From: Spongiactinospora rosea
GTDB lineage: Bacteria; Actinomycetota; Actinomycetes; Streptosporangiales; Streptosporangiaceae
Assembly: GCF_003315795.1 (NCBI RefSeq)
Contig: NZ_QMEY01000010.1
Coordinates: 186,001-250,000, forward strand
Reading direction: 5' to 3'
Length of the DNA stretch: 64,000 nucleotides
Made by a program: the position numbers and the translations under genes. The notes below the pieces were generated by a model that worked only from the letters and a program-made list of their open reading frames with translations, was not told where the DNA came from and made no database searches. Positions 31,701 through 39,517 of this stretch are shown here, one piece after another; the stretch's first letter is position 1, and each line of letters begins with the position of its first letter.

Positions 31701-32260
31701 ACGATGCCCTCGCCGCGGTCGTCGCGCTCGCTCCAGACGCGGGGGGCGTTGATCCGGTCGACGTTCCACTCGACGGCGTCGACTTTCGCGGCGGCCCGGC
31801 CGGGCGCCGGTTGGGGCAGCGTGACGCTGGTCACCGGGGTGATGCTCGCCACCTCGGGCAGTTTCGCGATCTCGGCGGTCAGCTCGCTGTCCGCGGTCAC
31901 GCGCACCTCGTTGACGATCCAGTACGCGCTGAAGTCGGCGTGGCGCGACTTCAGCAGTTCGCGCAGCTTCGCCTGGGAGGAGGCGGCCCACTCGGTCTTG
32001 GCCCGGTAGACCTGTGCGGCCTTGTCGTCCTTGGCCTTGGCCCGCCGGGCCGCGCCGAGATCGGCGTCGCCTTTCAGGCGGACCCAATACGTCGACTTGC
32101 CGGTCGTGTCGAGTTGGGTCTGTACGGTTTTGTGGATTTTGACAGGGTCGGGTGCGGCGGCCTGAGCCGTACTTGGGGACAGCAGGCCACTCGTGAGCAG
32201 AAGGCAAAAGACGGCGGTGATCCTGGTCAGGACCGCACGCCGGTAGGGGGTGGTCGGCAC
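28745..32260 (-). CDS. Large secreted subtilisin-like protease with CarboxypepD_reg, nidogen-like and malectin-like regions
   Basis: 1171 residues from GTG 32260 (AAGGAG upstream). Signal peptide ends STAQAA; inhibitor-like propeptide (~40-150); S8 catalytic domain with Asp192 (TIDTGAQFDHPDL), His239 (YGHGTHVTGT) and Ser407 (GTSMATPHVA). Further on are carboxypeptidase regulatory-like repeats (VTVRGPVERELTTGADGTFAV and two more), a beta-propeller or nidogen-like stretch (SVAWVNTNGYIGLDTSYEIN), and a final malectin-like domain. It is an extracellular protease anchored to or recognising glycans or protein matrix. Size and C-terminal modules fit actinomycete subtilases. Confidence 0.93.
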   Translation of the reverse strand: MPTTPYRRAVLTRITAVFCLLLTSGLLSPSTAQAAAPDPVKIHKTVQTQLDTTGKSTYWVRLKGDADLGAARRAKAKDDKAAQVYRAKTEWAASSQAKLRELLKSRHADFSAYWIVNEVRVTADSELTAEIAKLPEVASITPVTSVTLPQPAPGRAAAKVDAVEWNVDRINAPRVWSERDDRGEGIVVATIDTGAQFDHPDLAASYRGRNADGTVDHAYNWYDASGTCPSAAPCDEYGHGTHVTGTIAGANGIGVAPGARWIAVKGCVNGRCSDEMLLAAAQWVLAPTDLNGRNPRTDLAPDIVNNSWGGRGLDEWYKESVDAWIAAGIFPVFANGNSGPACRTSDSPAQYVQSYSVGGFDVNNALYNRSSKGEGENGEIKPNIAAPAVDVRSSVPGGGYEIHSGTSMATPHVAATVALIWSAAPSLQGKIAATRQVLDGTAIDVNDTSCGGTATDNNVWGEGRLDAYAAVQAAPRDPLGDLRGTATSDGTPLSGAKVTVRGPVERELTTGADGTFAVPRLLAGDYKVTVAKFGYDTTTANVTIVAGQSADPGIVLPRTPTAVVSGTVTTIGTIEPGATVEAVDTPVRAVTDASGRYRMTLPHGDHTLRVVPASRCSAGASAPVTVAGETARDFDLPLRSDAFGYTCSAGPREFVAGTHKLDLRGDDDARYVALPFTVPYYGKGTSVAWVNTNGYIGLDTSYEINSGNTSLPSRFIPDSTVYPFWDDIVVDDAGAIYTGVIGVAPHRRYVVEWRNVTLQGRSDQRVTFSALLGEDGSIGFRYKDIDSADERGASATIGIENATSTDALMYSFDEPAVAGGQGIEITPSGHGLVGGVVTDANDGRPLAGATVAIGDVATLTTGADGRFFGQVLSGDHQVKVSMEHYGTVEKPITIIPGEPAKLDAALITGAVSASTTELTAVMHTDSTRSRKLRLTNLGARVAYTATGDRSWFDVSSEAGELAAGQAVDVDVTFDSTGKEPGTYWLGTLVVESASGRQPVIEVKVTLVVTKLQIAVDAGGSGPVTDAGGDAWTPDRRYTEGSYGYITTRNRTESTSRTIKGTDDQALYRTARESMLEYRFDKIPDGVYTVELDFADLRSTRPGARVFDVLVEGAFAIPALDLALESGTYTAVPRQYTVRVSDGQLNVRFATRQGATIVNAIRVSERSDRADG

Positions 32261-32390
32261 GCGCTCTCCTTCTCGCAAGGGGAGAGGTGATCTTTACGCC
32301 TCTGTCGAGAAGGGTGAAGAGATCGGGTCGGCGACGCAAGGGCACGGGTTTAACAAAAGCGCGAAAGTCCCGAAACACCATCAGGTCATA

Positions 32391-32430
32391 ACAAATGCCG
32401 CCCCCCTCTGGCGAGGGGCGCGGCATTTGT
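32391..32430. terminator. Strong hairpin terminator after hexosaminidase
   Basis: ACAAATGCCGC (32391-32401) pairs perfectly with GCGGCATTTGT (32420-32430); inner CCCC/GGGG pairs extend the stem. It lies 12 bp downstream of the hexosaminidase stop on the minus strand and before the protease, so it ends the hexosaminidase transcript. The rest of 32261-32390 holds the protease promoter region and no ORF. Confidence 0.85.
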
Positions 32431-32441
32431 CCAGGCGGTGC

Positions 32442-34067
32442 TCAGGTGCTGGCGCTGTAGGCTTCGGAATTGCGGGTCATGGTCTCCAGGCGTTCCATGA
32501 TGGCGCGGACGTCGATCACTCCGGGGCGGCTCCTGCGCCGCCCGGTGCCGCCCTGCTGCCACGGGTGCGGCCCGGACAACGGGCGATATTCCACGCCGTA
32601 GGCGTCCAGGCGGCTCAGGTGACCGGGAAGGGCCGCCAGGTCCGACGCCGTGCCTGACCAGGTGATGTCGGCCAGGGCCGAGGCGCGGGGCCAGGCGCGG
32701 TAGTCGAGGGTGCGGGCGTCCGGGATGCGTTCGCTCCAGAGCTGCGCCTGGGCGCCGACCACGCGTGCGCGCTCCTCCTCCGTCCAGGACGCCGGGGCCA
32801 CCTCGAAGGACGCCACGTCGTCCAGGGTGATCGCCTCGCCGATGGCCAGCGGCTCTTGCGGGGAGCCCGACTCGCCGTAGTCCAGGTACAGCGGGAAGAC
32901 CGGAGTCATCACCACGTCGTGCCCGGCCGCCGCGGCCCGCTGGGCGATGAACGCGCCCCGCCAGGGCATCACGACCGTGTCCTGGCGGAGTTCGCCGTTG
33001 CCGAACGCCTCGTCCCACACGACCGCTCGCGTGCCGCGCTCGGCCAGGATGTCCGCCAGCCTGCGCAGGAACCACGCGTGCAGGTCACCGAGGGTGGCAA
33101 GACCCAGCGAACGCTGATACTCGACGATCTCGGCGGACGCCGCCCAGTCGTCCAGCACGCACTCGTCGCCGCCGATGTGCATGTACGGGGCCGAGCCCAG
33201 CGCCTCGCCCACCTCGCCGAGCACCACCGAAAGGAAGTCCACGGTCTGGGGCAGCGGGGAGATGATCGCGGGGGAGACGCCCCACCGGTCCAGCACCGTG
33301 TGCGTCCGGTCCGGCTGCGGCCCGTACTCCGGATAGGCCGCGAGCAGCGCGCTCGCGTGCCCCGGCACGTCGATCTCCGGGACGACGGTGATCGCCCGCG
33401 CGCGGGCGTAGGCGGCGATCTCGGCGAGGTCGGCCAGCGTGTAGTAGCCGCCGTGCGGCACCTCGTCGTAGGCCGGTTCCTCGCCGTAGGAGCTGGACAG
33501 TGTGCGCGGGCGGTGCGAGCCGACCTCGTGCAGCAGGGGGTGGGCCCGGCTCTCGATCCGCCAGCCCTGGTCGTCCACCAGGTGCAGGTGGAGGGTGTTC
33601 AGCTTGTGCAGGGCCATGATGTCGAGCTGGCGCAGCACCTCGCGCTTGGGCAGGAAGTGCCGGGCCACGTCCAGGTGCAGGCCCCGCCAGGAGTGCCGGG
33701 GGGCGTCCGCGACGTGGACGCCGGGCACGGTCCAGACGCCCGCGGGCGGCACCGTCCGGTACGCGTCCGGCGGCAGGAGCTGCCGGAGCGTCTGAGCCGC
33801 GTAGAACGCCCCGGAACGTTCCGCCGCCCCGATCCGCACGCCCGCAGCCCCGACGTCGAGCGTGTACTCCTCAGGTCCCAGGTCCGGCCGATGTTCCACC
33901 CGGATGTCGCCGCCGCCGCCGTCGGTCACCCGGAGGTCGAGTACGGCGAGGGCCGTCCGGACCCCGTCCACCAGCGCACTGGCCCCCGACACCGTGGCAC
34001 CGGCCCGCAATTCGAACGATCCACCCACGTGTTCCGCGTGCCGAGGCCGCGGCAACAGATCAGTCAT
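32442..34067 (-). CDS. GH20 beta-N-acetylhexosaminidase
   Basis: 541 residues. The N-terminal GH20b domain is followed by the catalytic barrel: HLVDDQGWR, HIGGDECVLDDW with Asp301-Glu302 as the acid/base pair, VPEIDVPGHASALL, and WDEAF. It removes terminal GlcNAc or GalNAc from chitin oligomers or glycoconjugates. No signal peptide is seen, so it acts inside the cell or is exported otherwise. It is followed by a strong terminator and is monocistronic. Confidence 0.96.
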   Translation of the reverse strand: MTDLLPRPRHAEHVGGSFELRAGATVSGASALVDGVRTALAVLDLRVTDGGGGDIRVEHRPDLGPEEYTLDVGAAGVRIGAAERSGAFYAAQTLRQLLPPDAYRTVPPAGVWTVPGVHVADAPRHSWRGLHLDVARHFLPKREVLRQLDIMALHKLNTLHLHLVDDQGWRIESRAHPLLHEVGSHRPRTLSSSYGEEPAYDEVPHGGYYTLADLAEIAAYARARAITVVPEIDVPGHASALLAAYPEYGPQPDRTHTVLDRWGVSPAIISPLPQTVDFLSVVLGEVGEALGSAPYMHIGGDECVLDDWAASAEIVEYQRSLGLATLGDLHAWFLRRLADILAERGTRAVVWDEAFGNGELRQDTVVMPWRGAFIAQRAAAAGHDVVMTPVFPLYLDYGESGSPQEPLAIGEAITLDDVASFEVAPASWTEEERARVVGAQAQLWSERIPDARTLDYRAWPRASALADITWSGTASDLAALPGHLSRLDAYGVEYRPLSGPHPWQQGGTGRRRSRPGVIDVRAIMERLETMTRNSEAYSAST

Positions 34068-34105
34068 GTCTTCAGATCATGCCAAACGGCCCGAAAAGCG
34101 GTAGA

Positions 34106-34951
34106 TCACGTCAGGTAGCGCTGCATCCCGGTGGCGATGGACTCGGCGATCTTCTGCCGGAAGGCCGCCGCCCGGAACTTGGCCGCCTCGGCGGAATTGC
34201 GCATGTTGCCGCACTCCAGGAAGATCTTCGGCACCGTGGAGAGGTTGAGCCCGCCCAGGTCGTTGCGGAAGTCGAGGGCCTTGCTGCCGATGTAGGTGCT
34301 GTAGGGCAGGCCGGTGCCCGTCCGGAAGGCGTCCCTGACCGCGATGCCGAGCTTGCGCGAGTCGCCCACCACCGGATCGACCGGGCCGCCGATCTTCTTC
34401 GGCATGATCACGTGGAACCCGTGATTGGCCGCCGCCGCGCCGTCGGCGTGGATCGAGATGGCGGCGTCGGCCTTGGCCTTGTTGCCCGCCGCGGCCCGCT
34501 CGGTGATGCAGGGCCCCACGCCGGTGTTGTTCTTCCTGGTCAGCTTGACCGTCGCGCCGCGCGCCTTGAGGATCTTGGCCACCCGCTGGGAGACGTCCCA
34601 GGTGAAGGCCGCCTCGCTGTAGCCGTCGTTGGTGGAGGTGCCGGTGGTGTCGCACGGCTTGCGCTTGGTGAGGACGTCCACCTGGCGGTTGATGACCTCG
34701 GGGTGCTTGGCGTTGCCGCCGTTGTGGCCGGGGTCGATCACCACGACCTTGCCGCGCAGCGGCTCGTCCGCGGACGAGCCCGGGGCGGGCTCGCCCTTGG
34801 GCTCTTCCGGCTGGGTCGTGGCGGGCGGGGCCTGGCGGGCGTCGGCCGACGAGGGGTTGAAGCTCAGCGTGGTCTCGCCCGTACCGCAGGCCGCCACGGT
34901 CAGGCCGCACAGGGCGGCGAGCGCCGCGCCGGCGACTGCTCGACTTGTCAC
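34106..34951 (-). CDS. Lipoprotein N-acetylmuramoyl-L-alanine amidase (Amidase_3)
   Basis: 281 residues. Lipobox LTVAACG with Cys22; after a Pro/Thr-rich stretch the amidase domain begins VVVIDPGHNGG, with zinc-binding His, Glu in YSEAAF, His in ISIHADG and catalytic Glu in FLECGNMRNS. It hydrolyses the amide between MurNAc and L-Ala in peptidoglycan. It is membrane-bound outside the cell by lipid. GTG start with no strong Shine-Dalgarno. Confidence 0.94.
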   Translation of the reverse strand: MTSRAVAGAALAALCGLTVAACGTGETTLSFNPSSADARQAPPATTQPEEPKGEPAPGSSADEPLRGKVVVIDPGHNGGNAKHPEVINRQVDVLTKRKPCDTTGTSTNDGYSEAAFTWDVSQRVAKILKARGATVKLTRKNNTGVGPCITERAAAGNKAKADAAISIHADGAAAANHGFHVIMPKKIGGPVDPVVGDSRKLGIAVRDAFRTGTGLPYSTYIGSKALDFRNDLGGLNLSTVPKIFLECGNMRNSAEAAKFRAAAFRQKIAESIATGMQRYLT

Positions 34952-35237
34952 GTTCTCCCCCTCTGTGAGCCGTTAAGCCCGTTGAGCGCTTGACGGGACT
35001 TTCCACACGTTCCCAGCAAAGCACCTTTCCGGTCCGCCTCGCGGTGGAACCCGGCACCCCAACTTACGTGCCCCGCGGCGATGGCCGGGCCGCCGCGAAC
35101 GTTCCACACCCGCCCCGCGATCCCCAAAGAGCCCGCAAAGAACGGCCAAGGCCCCCTGGGAGGCCGTCAGGAGCCCCCAGAGGGCCGTAAGGGCAATTTG
35201 GGTCCTATGGATCGGCCCGCCGATCCGATCGGGCCTC
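34952..35237. other. Intergenic region without a convincing gene
   Basis: 286 bp between the amidase start and the terminator of the small gene. It holds the amidase promoter region and GC-rich inverted repeats such as GATCGG..CCGATC, but no ORF with coding character. Confidence 0.5.
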
Positions 35238-35256
35238 AGCCGCCGTTCTGGCGGCT
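35238..35256. terminator. Hairpin downstream of the 84-residue gene
   Basis: AGCCGCC (35238-35244) - GTTCT - GGCGGCT (35250-35256), a perfect 7-bp stem 17 bp beyond the stop (minus strand). No T-run follows, as is usual in this genus group. Confidence 0.5.
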
Positions 35257-35272
35257 CGGGCGGCGCGCACCC

Positions 35273-35527
35273 TCAGTACGCGTGCTCGTGGACATGTCCC
35301 GGCTGCCGCAGCAGCAGCGCCGCCAGCTCCCTGGCGTCCTCCGCGTCCAGCCCGAGGACCACGCGCGGCCGTCCCCAGGGGTGGTCGATGGAGTGGGCCA
35401 CGTAGCTCGCCACGGATTCGGCCGCCGGGTCGCTCTCGTGACCGTGGGTGGCGCGCCAGCCGGTCCATGCCCGTTCGAGTTCCGCCGCCGCGCGCTGGGC
35501 ACAGGCCACCAGTTCCGGATCACGCAT
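35273..35527 (-). CDS. Small hypothetical protein (84 aa)
   Basis: ATG 35527 with GGGGGGA about 5 nt upstream. The protein is helical and Ala/Arg/Asp-rich (ELVACAQRAAAELERAW...VLGLDAEDARELAALLLRQPG) with His-rich end (HVHEHAY). No signal or span is seen. I do not recognise the family; the His-rich C-terminus could bind metal. Coding character is good and it stands alone on the minus strand. Confidence 0.58.
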   Translation of the reverse strand: MRDPELVACAQRAAAELERAWTGWRATHGHESDPAAESVASYVAHSIDHPWGRPRVVLGLDAEDARELAALLLRQPGHVHEHAY

Positions 35528-35733
35528 GTCTTCCCCCCGCTTCGTACGCCTGCCTGCGACCCGGCGTACGCGGGAAAGCCCCGCTCGCTGCCCCTGTGAA
35601 CAGCCGGACGACCGGCCGGCCCGCGCGGGCCCGACGGCGACCCGCCGGGGGATCGACGTCACGGCCCCGAGTCAACACCAGGCGCACGGGGGCGCTTCGG
35701 GTGATTGACCCGGCCTTGGAAATTCCTTTCCGT

Positions 35734-35772
35734 GTTCTCGTTCGGGAAGGTTCTCGTTCCGAGGGTTCTCGT
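35734..35772. repeat. Three-fold GTTCTCGT repeat downstream of LacI gene
   Basis: GTTCTCGT starts at 35734, 35750 and 35765 (15-16 bp period), within the 263-bp gap 35528-35790 between the LacI stop and the small gene. The rest of the gap shows no ORF. A regulatory or decaying-repeat origin cannot be distinguished. Confidence 0.4.
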
Positions 35773-35790
35773 GCGGGGGCAGCGGGCGGG

Positions 35791-36882
35791 TCAGGCGGGC
35801 GCGGGGCCCGCGCTTCGCCGTACGACGAGCTTGGGGGTGACCTGGCGCATGCGCGAGACCTTCCCCGGGTCGCCGATCCGGTCGCTGAGCAGGGCGGCGG
35901 CCGACCGGCCCATGGCGCGGCGCGGCTGGTCCACCGTGGTCAGCGAGATGTGCTGGACGCCGGAGAGGTGGCTGTTGTCGTAGCCCACCACCGAAAGGTC
36001 CTCCGGCACCCGCAGGCCCAGCTCGCTCGCCGCGGTCAGCACGCCGAGCGCGGCCATGTCGTTCACCGCGAAGATCGCGGTGGGCCTGGGATCGCGGCTG
36101 AGCAGCGCGTGGGCCGCGCTGCGCCCGCTCTCCTCGGTGAAGTCGCCGTGCTCGACCATGATGTACGGCGCGAGCGCGTGCCTGCGCATCGCCACCAGAT
36201 AGCCCTCGCAGCGGAACCTGGCCGCCGAGGACCGCGCCCCCTCGATGTGGGCGATCTTGCGATGGCCGAGTTCGACCAGGTGATCGACGGCGAGCCGGGC
36301 GCCCAGTTCGTCGTCGTCGACCACGATGTCCACACCGTCCAACTCGGTGTGGCGCTCGCCGACCACGACCGTGGGCGTGTACGACGTGGCCTCGATGAGC
36401 GTCGCGCTGACCGGCGCGATCCCGAGGAGGACCAGGCCGTCCACCCGCAGTTCGAGGAATGCCTCGACGGCCTCGTCCTCCAGGGTGGGCTCCCACTGGC
36501 TGTTGCCGATCAGCAGCCGCAGTCCCTCGCCGTGCAGGCTCTCCTGCAGGCCGTCGAGGAATTCGGCGTAGAACGGGTTGTGCAGGTCTGCCACGAGCGC
36601 GCCGACCAGATGGGTCCGGCCCTCGACGAGGCTGCGCGCCACCGCGTTGGGGCGGTAGCCGAGTTCTCTGGCCGCTTGCAGCACCGCCTGCCGGCGATGC
36701 TCACTTACGTGGGGCGATCCGCGCAGCACCAGCGAGACCAGCGATTTCGAGACGCCGGCGCGCTCGGCCACGTTGCGGATCGTGGGCCGCGGGCGGGGTT
36801 GCCCGTAGCCCTCTGACGCGACGGCATCGGCCACGTTGCCGGCTCGTGTCGTGGTGGTGATGTTGACGGGCGGTCCTGACAT
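35791..36882 (-). CDS. LacI-family transcriptional regulator
   Basis: 363 residues from ATG 36882, with GGGGAG upstream. HTH (TIRNVAERAGVSKSLVSLVLRGSPHVS) and hinge helix begin at ~residue 33, after an unusual ~32-residue N-terminal extension. The periplasmic-binding-like domain follows: GALVADLHNPFYAEFLDGL, LRVDGLVLLG, IVVDDDELGARLAVDHLVELGHRKIAHIEG, IFAVNDMAALGVL and VVGYDNSHL. It probably represses sugar-use genes elsewhere; no transporter is adjacent. A TACCC-GCA-GGGTA palindrome at 36934-36946 in the divergent region is a candidate auto-operator. Confidence 0.92.
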   Translation of the reverse strand: MSGPPVNITTTTRAGNVADAVASEGYGQPRPRPTIRNVAERAGVSKSLVSLVLRGSPHVSEHRRQAVLQAARELGYRPNAVARSLVEGRTHLVGALVADLHNPFYAEFLDGLQESLHGEGLRLLIGNSQWEPTLEDEAVEAFLELRVDGLVLLGIAPVSATLIEATSYTPTVVVGERHTELDGVDIVVDDDELGARLAVDHLVELGHRKIAHIEGARSSAARFRCEGYLVAMRRHALAPYIMVEHGDFTEESGRSAAHALLSRDPRPTAIFAVNDMAALGVLTAASELGLRVPEDLSVVGYDNSHLSGVQHISLTTVDQPRRAMGRSAAALLSDRIGDPGKVSRMRQVTPKLVVRRSAGPAPA

Positions 36883-36928
36883 GTGTCTCCCCGCGGAGCG
36901 TGGATGGGCACCTGCCACACCAAACGAT

Positions 36929-36953
36929 CGAGTTACCCGCAGGGTACGGCTCG
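36929..36953. promoter_or_regulatory. Candidate LacI/TetR-region palindrome
   Basis: TACCC-GCA-GGGTA (36934-36946) sits inside a wider imperfect repeat with CGAG on one side and CTCG on the other, 50 bp upstream of the LacI ATG. LacI family operators are usually symmetric with a central CG; this one has an odd centre, so the assignment is tentative. Confidence 0.4.
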
Positions 36954-37116
36954 GCATGCGGGAACCGTGTTTTCCTTCCATAGCGGACGCGAATCACCAG
37001 GTCCCCGATGCCGGGAATCAGGGGATATTTCGTTAAACCTTCAAGGAATCGACCGGCGCGCTTTCCGGAAAATCGCACACGGTGACTCCCCGCGCTCTCT
37101 TCGCTATCGTCGGACC

Positions 37117-37806
37117 GTGGGTGCGAGATCCGAGGCGGCCGGATACGGCGACGCCCGGGAAAGGCCCGATTGCGCCGCCGCGCGCCGCCGCAGGCTCAGC
37201 GTGGACCGCAGACGCGACGAGCTGATGGCCGCCGCCCTGGAGCTGTTCGGCGCCCGCGACCCCGACGACATCTCGATCGACGACGTGGCCGCGGCGGCGG
37301 GCGCGTCCCGCGCGCTGGTCTACCACTACTTCGGCGGCAAGCGGGAGCTGCACGTGGCCGCGCTGCGCCGCGCGGCGGCGGGCCTGGAACGGCGTCCGCC
37401 CCCGATGGACGGCGGCTGCCCGCTCGACGCCCTGGCGGGCGCGCTGGCACGGTACTTCGACTTCGCCGAGGAGCACGCCGCCGGATTCGCCGCGCTGCTG
37501 CGCGGCGGCGGGGCCGGGCGCGGTGGTGAGGTGGGGCGGATCGTGGAAGGGGTCCGCGGTGAGCTGTTCGCGTCGCTGACCCGGCGGCTGCCGGTACGCG
37601 AGCCCGGCGCGCTCCTGCGGGTGACCCTGGGCGCGTGGATCGCGACGGTGGAGTCGGCGGCGCTCGACTGGCTGGAACACCGCGACGTCGAACGGCGGGC
37701 GCTGGAACGCCTGCTGGTGGATCAGATGGTCGCGACGCTGACCGCCGCCGCCCGCCATGACCCCGAGGCGAGCCACGTGCTCCACAACCTCAAGAACGAC
37801 CGCTGA
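37117..37806 (+). CDS. TetR-family regulator
   Basis: 229 residues from GTG 37117, which lies 6 nt after TATCGT (37105-37110): a leaderless-type start. The HTH is LMAAALELFGARDPDDISIDDVAAAAGASRALVYHYFGGKRELHVAALRR, after a ~25-residue basic N-terminal tail (RRRRLSVDRRRD). The C-terminal domain is helical with no visible signature. No obvious target gene is beside it: the divergent neighbour is LacI and the converging one bldC. Confidence 0.88.
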   Translation: MGARSEAAGYGDARERPDCAAARRRRLSVDRRRDELMAAALELFGARDPDDISIDDVAAAAGASRALVYHYFGGKRELHVAALRRAAAGLERRPPPMDGGCPLDALAGALARYFDFAEEHAAGFAALLRGGGAGRGGEVGRIVEGVRGELFASLTRRLPVREPGALLRVTLGAWIATVESAALDWLEHRDVERRALERLLVDQMVATLTAAARHDPEASHVLHNLKNDR

Positions 37807-37874
37807 GCCGACCAGGCGGTCCGGGGGTGAACGGCGGGGGCGGGGGATTTCGGGTGAGTCGGTGATGGAGGGGG

Positions 37875-37929
37875 AGCCCCCAGTGGGGCGGCGCCGGGCG
37901 GGCGGCGCCGCTTGATCCCCCCTGGGGCT
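37875..37929. terminator. Bidirectional nested hairpin between TetR and bldC
   Basis: Inner stem GCGGCGCC (37888-37895) / GGCGCCGC (37904-37911) is perfect; an outer stem AGCCCC.CAG (37875-37883) / CTGGGGCT (37922-37929) continues it. It lies between two converging genes and so would stop both transcripts. The rest of 37807-37952 is GC-rich with no ORF. Confidence 0.72.
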
Positions 37930-37952
37930 GACGGTTGTCGTCCTCCTCGCGC

Positions 37953-38156
37953 CTACTCCGAGCGCTGCTGCGGAATGCCCGCGAGCAGCGCCCGGACCTC
38001 GGTCTCCCGGTAACGCCGGTGACCGCCGAGGGTGCGGATGGACGTCAACTTGCCCGCCTTGGCCCACCGGGTAACGGTCTTGGGGTCGACGCGGAACATG
38101 GTGGCGACCTCTGCCGGCGTGAGCAGTGGCTCGGCCTCGGGTGTACGAGCTGACAT
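37953..38156 (-). CDS. bldC: BldC developmental regulator
   Basis: 67 residues, a single MerR-like winged helix: LLTPAEVATMFRVDPKTVTRWAKAGKLTSIRTLGGHRRYRETEVRALL. Almost identical in pattern to BldC of Streptomyces, a small DNA-binding protein that oligomerises head-to-tail and controls the timing of morphological development. GGAGGAGAGG is 8-18 nt upstream of ATG. A long leader (38157-38477) carries its promoter. The order bldC - hypothetical - dehydrogenase is conserved in streptomycetes (from memory). Confidence 0.96.
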   Translation of the reverse strand: MSARTPEAEPLLTPAEVATMFRVDPKTVTRWAKAGKLTSIRTLGGHRRYRETEVRALLAGIPQQRSE

Positions 38157-38477
38157 TTGTGCGGCCTCTCCTCCGTGTGGATCGGCGAGCGATCCTGCGA
38201 CTGCGTTTGCGCTTGTCACGGATGTCCCCCTATGGCCCTTCGCGTGCGGCTTTCCCGGACCATATGCGGCATCACCCGATGTGACCATACAGCCACGTAG
38301 AGCGATTGGCGAGCCCTTCTGGGGCCCAACTAGGTGTCCACGCGGTGATGTCACGCTCGGTGATTCTAGCGACACGTTTCGTGGTATCGCAGTGAAAACG
38401 GCAAACTACTCAGTTCGCAGATGCGTGGCTGGGAGTCACCTGACCAACAGATGCAGGTCAGAGGGACGATTTGGGGC
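38157..38477. other. bldC upstream/leader region
   Basis: 321 bp with lower GC than its surroundings and no ORF of coding character. It contains GTGATGTCAC and nearby GGTGAT repeats at about 38344-38370, and a CTGACC (38440-38445) / GGTCAG (38456-38461) hairpin just downstream of the hypothetical gene stop, a weak terminator. BldC leaders are long in streptomycetes, fitting multiple developmental inputs. Confidence 0.5.
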
Positions 38478-39401
38478 TCAGTTGGCTGATTCCAGGACCT
38501 GGATCGACTTCCATCTGAGGATGACCCTCTGATACATGGCGAAAGCAAGTTCTTCTTGACCGGTGTCCAGCCCGGTGAGGGCCGCCGCCAGCTCGGCCAC
38601 CGACTGGTCGGTGCGCAGGGTGTCGTCGTCCATCAGGTGGACGAGGCCGCCGTAGTCGAGCTCCACCAGCGAGTGCGGATGGAACTCCTCCAGCCAGCGC
38701 CCGACCTCCTCCACCTCGGCCGTGGTGGGCACCTCGCCGACGTGCCTGCGGATCACGTTGAGCGACCGGGCGACCCGCCTGCGGGCCTGGGCCATCGAGG
38801 TGACGTAGATCAGCGTGCGGGTGGGCGAGGTGGGCGGCGCGGCCGTCGGGGACGACGGCGAGCCCGCCTGCTCGTGCCCGGCGTCGGCCTTGGGCATGCC
38901 CGGCCTGGGCGGCGCGCCGTCGAGCACCAGCCAGCGCTCGGCCCCGTCGAACAGCACCAGCCACGGCGTGGGAACGTGCCACGTCGAGGTCAGGATGTGG
39001 GTGCGCAGGGCCGCTGAGCCGCCGTCCCGCTTGAAGCGGTCGAAGTCGTCGGCGGTCTGCTCGACGATGGCCTTGGGCACGAACCTGTCCATCAGCTTGA
39101 CCGGCGTGCTCCCCCGGAAGCGGGAGAACGCCAGCCAGGAGCGCAGCCTGCTCTGCCAGGGGCAGACGTAGAGCACGTCATCGACCCTGCGCAGGTAGGC
39201 GTTCCCGCTCTCCTGGGCGGGAGCGGGCAACGGGGGCACGCCGAGCAGGCGTCGTACCGACTCGACTTGCTCGGCGCGCAGGGCGCCCGCGCGGCGCGGC
39301 CTGTCGGGCGACGCGGCATAGGCATCCCAGTTGTGCCTCTCGGAGTCGGGGAACGCGCTCAGCGGCTCGTAGACGCGAAGGTACGCGGCATAGGGCAGCA
39401 C
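38478..39401 (-). CDS. Conserved actinobacterial protein next to bldC
   Basis: 307 residues, soluble. Trp/Arg-rich N-terminal half (LYVCPWQSRLRSWLAFSRFRGSTPVKLMDRF) and a helical C-terminal half (SMAQARRRVARSLNVIRRHVGEVPTTAEVEEVGRWLEEF). A low-complexity Ser/Thr/Pro/Ala linker lies near residue 180. It occupies the position between bldC and the Val/Glu-type dehydrogenase that is kept in Streptomyces, so it is a conserved gene of unknown role. The start ATG is consistent with conservation of MLPYAAYLRVYEPLSAF. Confidence 0.8.
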   Translation of the reverse strand: MLPYAAYLRVYEPLSAFPDSERHNWDAYAASPDRPRRAGALRAEQVESVRRLLGVPPLPAPAQESGNAYLRRVDDVLYVCPWQSRLRSWLAFSRFRGSTPVKLMDRFVPKAIVEQTADDFDRFKRDGGSAALRTHILTSTWHVPTPWLVLFDGAERWLVLDGAPPRPGMPKADAGHEQAGSPSSPTAAPPTSPTRTLIYVTSMAQARRRVARSLNVIRRHVGEVPTTAEVEEVGRWLEEFHPHSLVELDYGGLVHLMDDDTLRTDQSVAELAAALTGLDTGQEELAFAMYQRVILRWKSIQVLESAN

Positions 39402-39517
39402 GATGGCATCGTGTCATGAAGGACCCCCTGTTGTCCGGTATCACTGCCGGGCATGCGGTTACGCTGAGGGTGATCTCCGCCGCGCAGGGGCGGCGGACCG
39501 GACCGGGAGTCACCACC

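Noticed and set aside
29492..32290. Long open frame on the plus strand antisense to the subtilase gene
   Set aside because: High-GC sequence leaves antisense frames open; the translation is Arg/Gly/Val-rich with no domain, while the minus strand carries a complete catalytic triad protein.
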